From positions 1 through 40,178 of the forward strand of contig JAEWRL010000006.1 in NCBI GenBank assembly GCA_023398955.1: 40,178 nucleotides of DNA. Direction: 5' to 3'. How positions within the stretch are numbered: position 1 is the first letter of the stretch; each line of letters begins with the position of its first letter. A model generated the notes under the pieces. The model was not told the origin of the DNA, did not search any database, and saw nothing but the letters and a program-made list of their open reading frames with translations. The stretch comes from Pseudomonadota bacterium. GTDB taxonomy: Bacteria > Myxococcota_A > Polyangia > Polyangiales > Polyangiaceae. Shown here one piece after another: positions 25,165 through 33,201 of this stretch. The translations under genes and the position numbers were made by a program.

Positions 25165-26808
25165 ATGGTGGTCGCCGGCAGAATGAGAGTTGGTCCCGCC
25201 CGTCGCACGACCTGCTGGAGCGTCCTTGCTTTGCTCACAGCTGGTCTCGAGTTGGGTTGCGGGGATGGGGGAGGTCCCGCTAAGCCAGACGCGACTGCGG
25301 GCTCCGACGGCGCCGGGCATGCGGGAGCCGCGGGTTCGGGGGGTGGAGCTGCAGGCGGCAGCGGAATCATCGAGCTTCAGGGCCTGCGCAAGGCCGCCGC
25401 TGAAGCCGGCAAGTTCATCGGTGCAGCGGTCAAAACCGAGCCATTGCGAGACGACTCCGTTTATCGCGAGGTGCTGTCGCGCGAGTTCGATTACGTGACG
25501 CCAGAAGACGCCACGAAGTGGGGTCCCCTCGCGCCCACGGCGAGTAGCTACATCTGGAAAGACGCCGACGCCATCGTCGAGTTCGCCGAAGCGCACTCCC
25601 AAGCCGTGAAGGGGCACACGCTCATCTGGCACCGCCAGACGCCGTCGTGGGTGAATGATAGCATGACAGCGGGTGCGCTTCGGGACGCCATGAAGCACCA
25701 CATCGAGGCGACCTTGACACGCTACAAGGGCCGCATGCGGGCCTGGGACGTCGTCAATGAGGCGGTCGACATGGCGACCGATTCCGGCTTCACCGAAAGC
25801 GTGTTCTACGAGAAGCTCGGTCCAAGCTACATCGCGGATGCCTTCCGTTGGGCACGCGAAGCCGACCCAGACGTGCTGCTCTTCTACAACGAGTTCGGTA
25901 TCGAGCGAACTGGGGCGAAGTCCGAGTTCACTTACGAGCTCATGCGCGCTCTGCTCGCGGACGGCGTGCCGATCGATGGTATCGGGTTCCAATCGCACCT
26001 CTCGACGCACCGCTACCCCGCAGAAAGCGACCTTCGCGAGAACATGCGACGGTTCGGGGAGCTTGGTCTCCGTGTGAACATCAGCGAACTCGACGTCCGT
26101 ACCCGGCTGATGCCGGGAGAGCGGGCGGCGCGCTGGGACGCCCAACGCCTGGCGTTCCAACAGGTCGTCGGGGCCTGCGTCCTCGAGCCCGCTTGCGAAG
26201 GGGTGACGCTATGGGGACTCACTGACCGCTACTCGTGGATCAATACTGGTGCGGAACCCGACGAGCCACTTATCTACGACACCGACTACCGGGCCAAACC
26301 CGCGTATGGCGGTGTCCTCGCCGGGCTATCGGGCAGTGTGCCGGTCCATGCAGAGAACGTGATCGAAGATGGTCGTTTCGCCGCGGGGGGCGAGGCATGG
26401 TCCACCGATGGCGAGCTGCGCATCGGAGACGCAGAGGACCGCGAGGGGCAGGCAGCCTGCGTCAGGGGGCGAGCAGACGAGAGCAGTGGGCTCAGCCAGC
26501 AGCTCCTGGGGCCGCTCTCCGACGGAGGCGCCTTCGCCTTCTCCGCCTGGGCGCGCGTTCATGGAACGGACACGGCGCCCGTCTTGGCCGGCTTGTTCGT
26601 GGAGGAAGGGGAGAACCCGCCGTGGGAGCTCTCCGCGGCATTCGTGTCAGCCGCGGATACTGGCTGGACCGAACTAGCCGGGTACCTGAGCCTCGGGTTC
26701 GTTGGCGCGCCCACGAACATCGAGCTCCGGGTGTACGGACCGCCGGCTGACGTTGAGGTCTGCATTGCTGATGTAGAGCTGACCCCCGTATTCGCCGAAG
26801 CAATATAG
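25165..26808 (+). CDS. GH10 xylanase-type lipoprotein with C-terminal carbohydrate-binding-like domain
   Basis: 547 residues. ATG 25165 has GAGAGG just upstream; ATG 25183 is an alternative. The lipobox Cys32 in LTAGLELGC and a short Gly/Ala linker precede the GH10 barrel (about 70-390). Motifs are FDYVTPEDATKWGPL, VKGHTLIWHRQTPSW, acid/base E199 in WDVVNEAVD, GIGFQSHLS and nucleophile E309 in VNISELDVRTR. Residues about 400-547 form a beta-sandwich (ENVIEDGRFAAGGEAWSTDG, then FAFSAWARVHG and IELRVYGPPADVEVCIADVE) like CBM4/9/22 modules, which would bind xylan. The pair with GH30 suggests hemicellulose breakdown at the cell surface. Confidence 0.92.
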   Translation: MVVAGRMRVGPARRTTCWSVLALLTAGLELGCGDGGGPAKPDATAGSDGAGHAGAAGSGGGAAGGSGIIELQGLRKAAAEAGKFIGAAVKTEPLRDDSVYREVLSREFDYVTPEDATKWGPLAPTASSYIWKDADAIVEFAEAHSQAVKGHTLIWHRQTPSWVNDSMTAGALRDAMKHHIEATLTRYKGRMRAWDVVNEAVDMATDSGFTESVFYEKLGPSYIADAFRWAREADPDVLLFYNEFGIERTGAKSEFTYELMRALLADGVPIDGIGFQSHLSTHRYPAESDLRENMRRFGELGLRVNISELDVRTRLMPGERAARWDAQRLAFQQVVGACVLEPACEGVTLWGLTDRYSWINTGAEPDEPLIYDTDYRAKPAYGGVLAGLSGSVPVHAENVIEDGRFAAGGEAWSTDGELRIGDAEDREGQAACVRGRADESSGLSQQLLGPLSDGGAFAFSAWARVHGTDTAPVLAGLFVEEGENPPWELSAAFVSAADTGWTELAGYLSLGFVGAPTNIELRVYGPPADVEVCIADVELTPVFAEAI

Positions 26809-26817
26809 TCGCTCAAG

Positions 26818-26862
26818 GTGCGCATTGACGTACATTATGCACGCATTATGCGTACTCATCGT
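26818..26862. repeat. AT-richer palindromic patch between convergent genes
   Basis: ACGCAT-T-ATGCGT (6-bp arms) sits near 26849-26861, with a related CGCAT copy just upstream, in the 109-bp gap between the GH10 stop and the stop of the convergent histidine kinase. It may form a bidirectional end-of-transcript hairpin; no T-run is clear. Confidence 0.3.
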
Positions 26863-26917
26863 CCGCGCGGTCCATGCCAGCGTTCGGCGCCGCAGGATTG
26901 GCTCTGCCCGTACTGCG

Positions 26918-28078
26918 TTATCTGGCTGGCCTACCCGACAAGAGGCTCACTGGTGCCGAGTCCTCCGTCGACCGCTCCCGAGGCAGCTCTACCTCGAAGT
27001 GAATCAACTCCTCCGAGGTCTTCACGTGAATCTCTCCCCCATGGGCCCTCACGATTTCCCGGGCGATGAAGAGGCCCAGGCCCAGGCCTCCTTTGCTTTC
27101 AGTGTCAGCCCGCCTGAACGCATCGAAGAGGTTCGGGAGCGCGGCGGCCGGAAGGTCCCCGTAGTTGATGATACGCACCCAGACCACGGTCTCCTGCTCA
27201 CCATCCAGTATCACGGTAACAGGCTTACCCTCTTCGCCATGCTGGACTGCATTGGCGACAAGGTTCGAGAATACCTGACCAAGGCGATCTGCGTCCCACT
27301 TGCCCTCGAGATCCCCTGACTCAGTGAGCCGAATGCTCACCATTGGGTTGCCGTCCTCGACCTCCTGCAGCACCGCCCGACAAACATCTCGGATATTGGT
27401 ACGCCCAACATCCAGAGCCATACCTCCCCCCTGCCGCGCCCGGGCGAAGTCCAAGAGCTGCTGGATCATGCGCGACATCCGGAGTGAGGATGCCAGGATA
27501 CGCCCCGCGGGACCGAGGGCGCGTTCATCCCGTGCACACTGGACGATGCACTCCGCAGAGAGGGTGATCGCGTTGAGCGGCATCCTGAGATCGTGCCCCA
27601 GAATGGCCATGAACAGATCTCCGAGCTGGACGGCATGCGCGAGCTCGCGGTGCAGGTCCCTCATTTCGTACTGCCGCTGGCGAGCGCGCAAGGCGGAGCG
27701 AACGGCGCTCAGCAGGTACTGACTCCATAGGGGCCTCTGAAGGAACATGACATTCGCACGTTCGAGGAGGGCGAGTGGCGCATCGGCGAGCGCCGCCCTC
27801 CCAGTGCCCCGGAGCGTGAGCAGAAGGATGGGGATGTCGGACCACGGTTCCTGAGTATCCAACGCCGCCACCAAGGCTTCGAGGTCGGCATGAGAGAGCG
27901 CCTCCTGGGCGATGACGGCCGCACCCGCATCCGGCAAGGCAGCGAGCAGGCTCTCCGCATGTGGGCAGATGACGCATCGGAGTCCTGCCGCGTCCAGCAT
28001 CTGGCACACCATGGTCCCATCGCGACCCGCCGGAGTCAGAATGAGGACGCGACTGTTGGCCTCACTCGTCGCTCTCAC
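26918..28078 (-). CDS. Histidine kinase with degenerate N-terminal receiver domain
   Basis: 386 residues from GTG 28078 with a perfect Shine-Dalgarno (GGAGG, 5-nt spacing) inside the end of the KaiC-like gene; the two genes overlap by 17 nt. Residues 10-130 have a receiver fold (RVLILTPAGRDGTMVCQML) but lack the phospho-acceptor: the strand reads AAVIAQEAL with no Asp, and the usual Lys is Arg115 (LQRPL). Kinase motifs are H162 in AILGHDLRMPLNAI, an N-box VFSNLVANAVQHG and the GLGLGLFIAREIVRAHGGEI ATP lid. There is no membrane segment, so it is cytoplasmic. The output partner is not in the window. Translation coupling suggests a KaiC-kinase signalling unit. Confidence 0.88.
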   Translation of the reverse strand: MRATSEANSRVLILTPAGRDGTMVCQMLDAAGLRCVICPHAESLLAALPDAGAAVIAQEALSHADLEALVAALDTQEPWSDIPILLLTLRGTGRAALADAPLALLERANVMFLQRPLWSQYLLSAVRSALRARQRQYEMRDLHRELAHAVQLGDLFMAILGHDLRMPLNAITLSAECIVQCARDERALGPAGRILASSLRMSRMIQQLLDFARARQGGGMALDVGRTNIRDVCRAVLQEVEDGNPMVSIRLTESGDLEGKWDADRLGQVFSNLVANAVQHGEEGKPVTVILDGEQETVVWVRIINYGDLPAAALPNLFDAFRRADTESKGGLGLGLFIAREIVRAHGGEIHVKTSEELIHFEVELPRERSTEDSAPVSLLSGRPAR

Positions 28079-29540
28079 GGGGACCTCCGCCGAACTCGGG
28101 ACCGAGGTACCGTGGAACCCCCGAGAGAACCCCCTGGAAGCACCGAATGGACTCCCCCAACCTCAGCCCTTCGCGGGTGAACTGAAGCTCACTGATCGTC
28201 CGCTCATGCCTTCCCGTCCGCTTCTTGAGCACAGAGAGCGCCTGCTTCACTTCTCCCATTGCTTCGAAGTAGCGCAATAGAAGGATAGTGTCGGCGATGT
28301 AGCTGACGTTGACGGGCAACGAATCCATGCTGAAGAAGCCGTGCTGCGTGAGCAGAGTCGCCACGCCCTTCTCAGCGAGATAGGCGAGAAGCTCATGGAC
28401 GTGCGCTGCCAAGGACCGCTCCTCCGGCATAGCGCTGACGTACCCGTTCAGACTATCGATGACCAGGACGCGAACGCCGTCCTCGACGCACCCACGAATC
28501 CGGTGGGCAAGCTCTCCGGGACTGAACTCTGCAGGCTCGACGGTGATGACGCGGATGAGCCCCGAGTCGACGTGCTCCTGCAGCGGTATCCCCAAGCCTG
28601 TCGCTCTGATGAGCATGTTCGTGGGACTCTCGTCGAAGCAGAGGACCACGCCACTCTCGCCCTGGGCAGCTGCGTGGACGAGGAACTGAAGCGCGAGCGT
28701 CGACTTTCCTACGCCCGCAGGGCCGATGAGCACCGTGCTCGTGCCTCGGTCGAGCCCTCCGCCGAGGAGCGCGTCGAGTCGCTCGATGCCGCTGCGAAGG
28801 GCGCCAGTCGAATGGCGCACCTGACGACTGACAGCGTTCAGCCGCGGATAGACGGACACCCCATTCCCGCCAATCGCCATGTCGTGGTAGCCCCCCAAGC
28901 TCGGCGAGGCCCGCAGCTTGCGTACGCGCAGGCGCCGACGGTCTCCGCCGTACTCAGGGGAGAGCTGCTCGACAACGACGACGCCGCTGACGAGGGTCTC
29001 GGCCACCATCCCCTGGTCGCCGTCCACATCGACGTCGATGAGCAAGCCCGTACAGCCGCGCCCAGCGATCTGATCGACGAGCACGAGCAACTCACGCCGG
29101 TAGCGGAACGGCTCGTCAGCGAGCAGGCGGATCTCGGAGAGGGAGTCGAGGACGAGTCGCGCCGGCTTGACGCGGTCGACCTGTTCCAAGACCTCGCGAG
29201 CAATCTCTTCGAGCTCGACCTCCGAGGGAGTGAACACTGTATACGCACCTGGCCTACGGCCTTCCGCCTCGCGACGGCGCATATCGTGGATGTCGATGCC
29301 ATCCAGCTTCCAGCCAAAGGATTTGGCCAGAGCATCGAGCTGCCCCCGCGTCTCCGACAGACCGAGGTAGAGGCACCTCTCCCCGCGCCGCGCTCCCTCC
29401 AACAAAAACTGGAGCCCGATCGTCGTCTTGCCGGTGCCGGGAACACCCTTGATCAAGTACAGCGACTGACCTATCAAGCCGCAGCCGCCGACGATCGAAT
29501 CGAGACCCGGCACCCCGGTTGGAATGCGTTCGTTGCCCAT
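28062..29540 (-). CDS. KaiC-like double RecA-domain ATPase
   Basis: 492 residues. It has two tandem KaiC/RecA domains with Walker A motifs GVPGTGKTT (32-40) and GPAGVGKST (273-281) and Walker B-like strands ARLVLDSLSE and VRVLVIDSLNG. The catalytic Glu pair after the second strand reads SE (62-63) in domain 1 and DE (303-304) in domain 2, where cyanobacterial KaiC has EE. At the KaiC phosphorylation site (remembered as Ser431-Thr432) this protein has Ser413-Tyr414 in VNVSYIADTILLLRYFEAMG. No kaiA or kaiB is nearby. Non-cyanobacterial KaiC homologues commonly act with histidine kinases or response regulators, which fits the overlapping kinase gene downstream. Confidence 0.92.
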   Translation of the reverse strand: MGNERIPTGVPGLDSIVGGCGLIGQSLYLIKGVPGTGKTTIGLQFLLEGARRGERCLYLGLSETRGQLDALAKSFGWKLDGIDIHDMRRREAEGRRPGAYTVFTPSEVELEEIAREVLEQVDRVKPARLVLDSLSEIRLLADEPFRYRRELLVLVDQIAGRGCTGLLIDVDVDGDQGMVAETLVSGVVVVEQLSPEYGGDRRRLRVRKLRASPSLGGYHDMAIGGNGVSVYPRLNAVSRQVRHSTGALRSGIERLDALLGGGLDRGTSTVLIGPAGVGKSTLALQFLVHAAAQGESGVVLCFDESPTNMLIRATGLGIPLQEHVDSGLIRVITVEPAEFSPGELAHRIRGCVEDGVRVLVIDSLNGYVSAMPEERSLAAHVHELLAYLAEKGVATLLTQHGFFSMDSLPVNVSYIADTILLLRYFEAMGEVKQALSVLKKRTGRHERTISELQFTREGLRLGESIRCFQGVLSGVPRYLGPEFGGGPRESDE

Positions 29541-29562
29541 GAGAAATTACTCTCTGGCTCAG

Positions 29563-29592
29563 AACCTACCCTGACGTCAGCAGGCCGCGCAA
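29563..29592 (-). promoter_or_regulatory. Candidate promoter of the KaiC-like operon with a palindrome in the spacer
   Basis: On the minus strand TTGCGC (29592-29587) and TAGGTT (29568-29563) are 18 nt apart. The spacer contains CTGACGTCAG (29571-29580), a perfect 10-bp palindrome well placed for a repressor. The start codon lies 23 nt beyond the -10. Confidence 0.4.
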
Positions 29593-29678
29593 GGGCTACG
29601 CTCTGGTGTCAGATTAGTTACCGCAGCAGGACGGATCGGAGCCGCGACTAGCACAGACCAGTGGCTTGCAACTTGCTT

Positions 29679-31715
29679 TTAGAGCCGCGCCAGCGTCAGG
29701 ACTTGAACTTGGTACGCCTGCAGCCCCACATGGATGCCGTCGTTAAGGAGGGTGCTCCCCGTGAGGGGCCTACGCCAGAGCGGACGCTTGGGATCGGTGC
29801 CAAGGAGGTCGTACACCTGCAAGAACCGTTCGGGCGCCTCGGCGACCCATGCCTCCGCGGCTGGCCCCAAGGCGTACGAGCCGCTCTGCCATGCTCCGTC
29901 CAGATTGCTCACCACCACGACGAACTGGTCGGCACCACCGCGCTCGGCGGCGAGTATGGGCGGCGCGTCCCCGCCACCGCGGAGCTCGAGGCGCCAGCGA
30001 GCTGCGCCGCTCAAGGCGGGAACAGTCTTCCTCAGTAGGCCTCCGCGAGCAATCCAGTACGCGAGCGTGCGGTTCGCCGCGGGCAGGGTGCCCATACGAG
30101 CCTGCCAAAGGGTCGGCACGCCTCCCTTCGCCTTGAACCGCAGCTGTTGCCCTTCGCCGTACTCGTCACCCGCCAGCATGGTCATAGGCCCTCCCATGAG
30201 CTGCAGGGTGATGACAGCATTGCCATAGGCGTACAGGTTTGGAAAGAAACGGGAGCCGCGCACCTCGTCGTGATTGCCGGTCCCGACGAACTCGAAGTAA
30301 TGCGGGTCGTTGTACAGGTCCCACACGCCGTCCACATGGCGATGGGTGAGCGCGTGGAGCAGTTCCTCGTAGCGCTTCGACTGAAGGACATCGCTCACGC
30401 GCCGAGAATAGAGCTTGCGGTCGTGATCCTCGGGAATGATGAGCAAGTCGAAATCCGCCCCACGCACCTTGCGCGCCTCGCTCTCTATCCAGGGCAGCGT
30501 CTGCTGGAAGAAGTGATAGGGCATACCCAGGGCGTGGTCGATGCGGAATCCATCGACCCCAAGCACGGTCACCGCCCACAGCATGGCGCGGCCAATGTAG
30601 TCCAGCACGTGGATGTTCTGCAGAGTCGTCGGGATCCAGACGCGCTGCCCGGCGTGCCCACCGTGGTTCAAGTGCTTCGTGTCCGCCCACACGCCGTACC
30701 AATCCGGCGAATACGTAGCGTGGACGCTGCTTGCGCCGAAGGGATTGTAGCTGCCGTCAGGATGACGGGCGGCGTACATCTGGGGGAGCATCCACTCGGC
30801 GTAGTTCTTGATTTCCTCGGGCAGCTCGCTCGACCGAAGGCGCGCGTCGACCTCTGCCAGCTGATGCGCTCCGACGACGACCCGGCGGTAGTCGCGCCGC
30901 GAAACGGCGTCCTCACCGGTTTCGCCCAGCTCGTCTCGGAAGATGTAGTTGTGCCCGACGTGATTGGGAGCAATCCCGAAGATGACTCGCATCCCGCGCT
31001 GGTGCGCCTCGCGAACGAAACGTTTCATAACACCGTTGGCCAACAGGCGCTGGCGATCGAGATCCCAGGCAGGCACTTCCCGCGCCTCGAGCGACAGCTC
31101 CGGATCGATCGCGAACCAATCGGTGCTGGCGTAATCGCTGCCCGCCGTGTCGAGCTCGTGCTGACCACTCCAGAAATCGACCCGGTAGGGGGTCTGTACC
31201 CAGACGCAGTTCACGCCCTCCCGCTCCAGGGCGGCGAGGCTGTTGCGCCCTGGTAGGTCGTCGAGCATGTCATCGATTGTCGAGATGTCCGTGCTGTCGG
31301 CGCGGGCGTTGGCCTTGTCCAGCGGAACCTGTCGCACGTAGAGGTTTGCGATACCGGGCGGAGACACTCGGAAGGCGAGATCGGGCACTCCGTGCTCCGT
31401 CGCCCAATACCGCGTCGCTCCGACCTCGAGATAGCCAGTGGCGACATAGGTCCCTACAGTGGCGGGGCCCAAGGTGACTTGGAAGGCGACGTCGTGGTCG
31501 TCCGCCGGAGTGGCGCGCGCCATTTCTATCGTGCGATAGGCGCCAGGGTCAGCGGAGCCGTAGTTCGTGAAAGCGAAGGCTCGCGAGCGGGCGAGGGCCG
31601 CCGCGTCCTGGCTGCTCACCCCCATACCGAGCACGAGACGCTCCCCGGGAGCGAGCTGCACGAGTGATGTCCCTGGGCGAACCTGTGCCGTTCCAAAGCC
31701 GAATCGCGATATCAT
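29679..31715 (-). CDS. GH13 alpha-amylase-family enzyme
   Basis: 678 residues. ATG 31715 has a perfect Shine-Dalgarno (AGGAGG, 5-nt spacing). An N-terminal beta domain (1-125) precedes the barrel. Region II is LGVDGFRIDHALG with nucleophile D393, region III LLIIPEDHD with acid/base E429, and region IV FVGTGNHDE with D483, so the catalytic triad is intact. Region I reads RVIFGIAPNHVGHN, where the nearly invariant Asp (DxVxNH) is Gly247. The C-terminus (about 570-678) is a beta domain ending NDGIHVGLQAYQVQVLTLA. No signal peptide is visible, so it probably acts on glycogen- or maltooligosaccharide-type glucans inside the cell. Subfamily and product are unknown. It lies 138 nt upstream of the KaiC-like gene on the same strand. 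Confidence 0.85.
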   Translation of the reverse strand: MISRFGFGTAQVRPGTSLVQLAPGERLVLGMGVSSQDAAALARSRAFAFTNYGSADPGAYRTIEMARATPADDHDVAFQVTLGPATVGTYVATGYLEVGATRYWATEHGVPDLAFRVSPPGIANLYVRQVPLDKANARADSTDISTIDDMLDDLPGRNSLAALEREGVNCVWVQTPYRVDFWSGQHELDTAGSDYASTDWFAIDPELSLEAREVPAWDLDRQRLLANGVMKRFVREAHQRGMRVIFGIAPNHVGHNYIFRDELGETGEDAVSRRDYRRVVVGAHQLAEVDARLRSSELPEEIKNYAEWMLPQMYAARHPDGSYNPFGASSVHATYSPDWYGVWADTKHLNHGGHAGQRVWIPTTLQNIHVLDYIGRAMLWAVTVLGVDGFRIDHALGMPYHFFQQTLPWIESEARKVRGADFDLLIIPEDHDRKLYSRRVSDVLQSKRYEELLHALTHRHVDGVWDLYNDPHYFEFVGTGNHDEVRGSRFFPNLYAYGNAVITLQLMGGPMTMLAGDEYGEGQQLRFKAKGGVPTLWQARMGTLPAANRTLAYWIARGGLLRKTVPALSGAARWRLELRGGGDAPPILAAERGGADQFVVVVSNLDGAWQSGSYALGPAAEAWVAEAPERFLQVYDLLGTDPKRPLWRRPLTGSTLLNDGIHVGLQAYQVQVLTLARL

Positions 31716-31930
31716 TCGTCCCTCCTAGGCATTTCCGAGTCCATAGAGCTTCTGCGCGCCTGGCTCCATCCGCAAGGAAAACCCGTACGCGGGGCGTCGG
31801 TGGCCTGCGGCGGCTCAGCGAAGGCGCGGCCGCCCGCGTCTTCAAACACATTCCTCCCGGTCACTGATTGAACAGACGTTGCACCGTGCTTCGTTCTGGC
31901 TGACGGAGTCGAGCCGGTCGCCAGAGAGCC

Positions 31931-32593
31931 TCAGTGTATCCAGGCCGATATCCCGAGGCCGAGCGCGAACCCCACGCGCGTCCCGCTGACATCCCCTTCG
32001 AGTGCTCCCGCCTCGACCTCGCCGGAACCCGTCCGCCACGACACAGTGAGTGTCGGATCGATGCTGGCACTGGGTACTACGAAGAAGCGAAGTCCAGCTC
32101 GCCCGAACACCCCCAGGGCCGTCGTGGAAACCTCGTAGTCGTCTCGCTCTTCGGTCTCCAGATGAAGCCCCAGACCACCACCCACGAAGGGACGGGCCCG
32201 GCTCCCCTCCAGGAACATGTATTCGACCTTAGGGGAGAGGCCGAGCTCGAAGAGGCGCGCTTCTTGCTCCGTTCCACCCTCCGTCTCGCGCTCCCAGGTC
32301 CGCCCTCCGAGCGAGATGAGCCCACCGAAGACGAGCGACCCGGAGAGCCCGTAACCCAGCTCGAGCCAAGTCGATGACTGGCGCTGGAATCCCCACCACG
32401 TTTCCGAGGTGTCCACGTCGTCGTTCCCCAGCGGGGCGGGAAGCTCCACCTCCGAGTTCACCGAGGTGTGCGCGACGAAGTCCGCGCCGATCCCCAGCTG
32501 GACTGCGCTGTCGACCTCCTGCGCCCACGCGCGGAATGGGAGGAGGATCACGCCGATGCTCAAAAAGACGGAGGCCGGGAGAACTTGCTTCAT
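31931..32593 (-). CDS. Outer-membrane beta-barrel protein
   Basis: 220 residues from ATG 32593 (AAGGAG, 6-nt spacing). The signal peptide is LPASVFLSIGVILLPFRAWA, with cleavage before QEVD. The mature part has alternating amphipathic strands rich in Gly and aromatics: WLELGYGLSGSLVFGGLISL, RPFVGGGLGLHLETEERDDY, TALGVFGRAGLRFFVV, TRVGFALGLGISAWI. It ends on an aromatic/His close to the terminus as small outer-membrane barrels often do. An acidic N-terminal section (NDDVDTSETWW) faces one side. The specific function is unknown. The upstream frame extension to 33007 is spurious. Confidence 0.75.
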   Translation of the reverse strand: MKQVLPASVFLSIGVILLPFRAWAQEVDSAVQLGIGADFVAHTSVNSEVELPAPLGNDDVDTSETWWGFQRQSSTWLELGYGLSGSLVFGGLISLGGRTWERETEGGTEQEARLFELGLSPKVEYMFLEGSRARPFVGGGLGLHLETEERDDYEVSTTALGVFGRAGLRFFVVPSASIDPTLTVSWRTGSGEVEAGALEGDVSGTRVGFALGLGISAWIH

Positions 32594-32685
32594 GCCTTGC
32601 TCCTTCGCCACGAAGGGTAACAGCAATCGAGCACATTGGAACCCGTGGGCTCGCGCACTGTGAGTCTGCGACAGGGGCCGAGCCA

Positions 32686-33201
32686 TCAAGAATCCCCGGC
32701 GCGTCCCTTGGCAATCTGGAGCACGCCGATGGCCACGGGGTAGGCCATCGAGATCCCCACCAGAACCCGCAGCGCGGCGGAACTCGCGCGCCATCCCCAG
32801 CGCTCCGTGGCCACGTCGACGAGCATGGCGGCGCAGGCGAGGCCGAGCCACACGTGGAGTGAACGAACACTCAAGGGAGGCCGAGCTACGAGGGCGCCGA
32901 GGGCCAGCCCCAGATAGATACCAGTACACCGGGCGCAGACGGCCCAATCGAGCCACGGCGACCGCAGCCGGCGCGCCGGCGCGAGATGGCATTGGAGCGT
33001 GAACCAAGAGTCACTGAGCGTCACGATCCACTTCAAGGACTCCACATCGCGCACCAGCGTAACCCAAAGGGGGGCAAGCCCAATGACGACCAATGCGCCC
33101 CGCACGCCAGCGCCAAGAGCCCGACGCTTCCACACGGGAATGGGACCGACAGCGTGCTTCTGCCCCGCCGCGGAAGGTCCACGACGGTGCAATGCCGTCA
33201 C
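32686..33201 (-). CDS. DUF2085 membrane protein
   Basis: 171 residues from GTG 33201, whose last two bases overlap the TGA stop (33200-33198) of the uracil-DNA glycosylase gene. It has the DUF2085 signature: LQCHLAPARRLRSPWLDWAV followed by CARCTGIYLGLALGALV, a Cys-His / Cys-x2-Cys set close to a membrane segment, so it might bind a metal. Other helices are ALVVIGLAPLWVTLV, VWLGLACAAMLVDVA and VLVGISMAYPVAIGVLQIA. The family's function is not known to me. It is the third gene of the trxB operon. Confidence 0.75.
   Translation of the reverse strand: MTALHRRGPSAAGQKHAVGPIPVWKRRALGAGVRGALVVIGLAPLWVTLVRDVESLKWIVTLSDSWFTLQCHLAPARRLRSPWLDWAVCARCTGIYLGLALGALVARPPLSVRSLHVWLGLACAAMLVDVATERWGWRASSAALRVLVGISMAYPVAIGVLQIAKGRAGDS

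Noticed and set aside
26918..29540. Full circadian clock (kaiABC)
   Set aside because: No kaiA or kaiB nearby, and the key phosphosite and catalytic residues differ.
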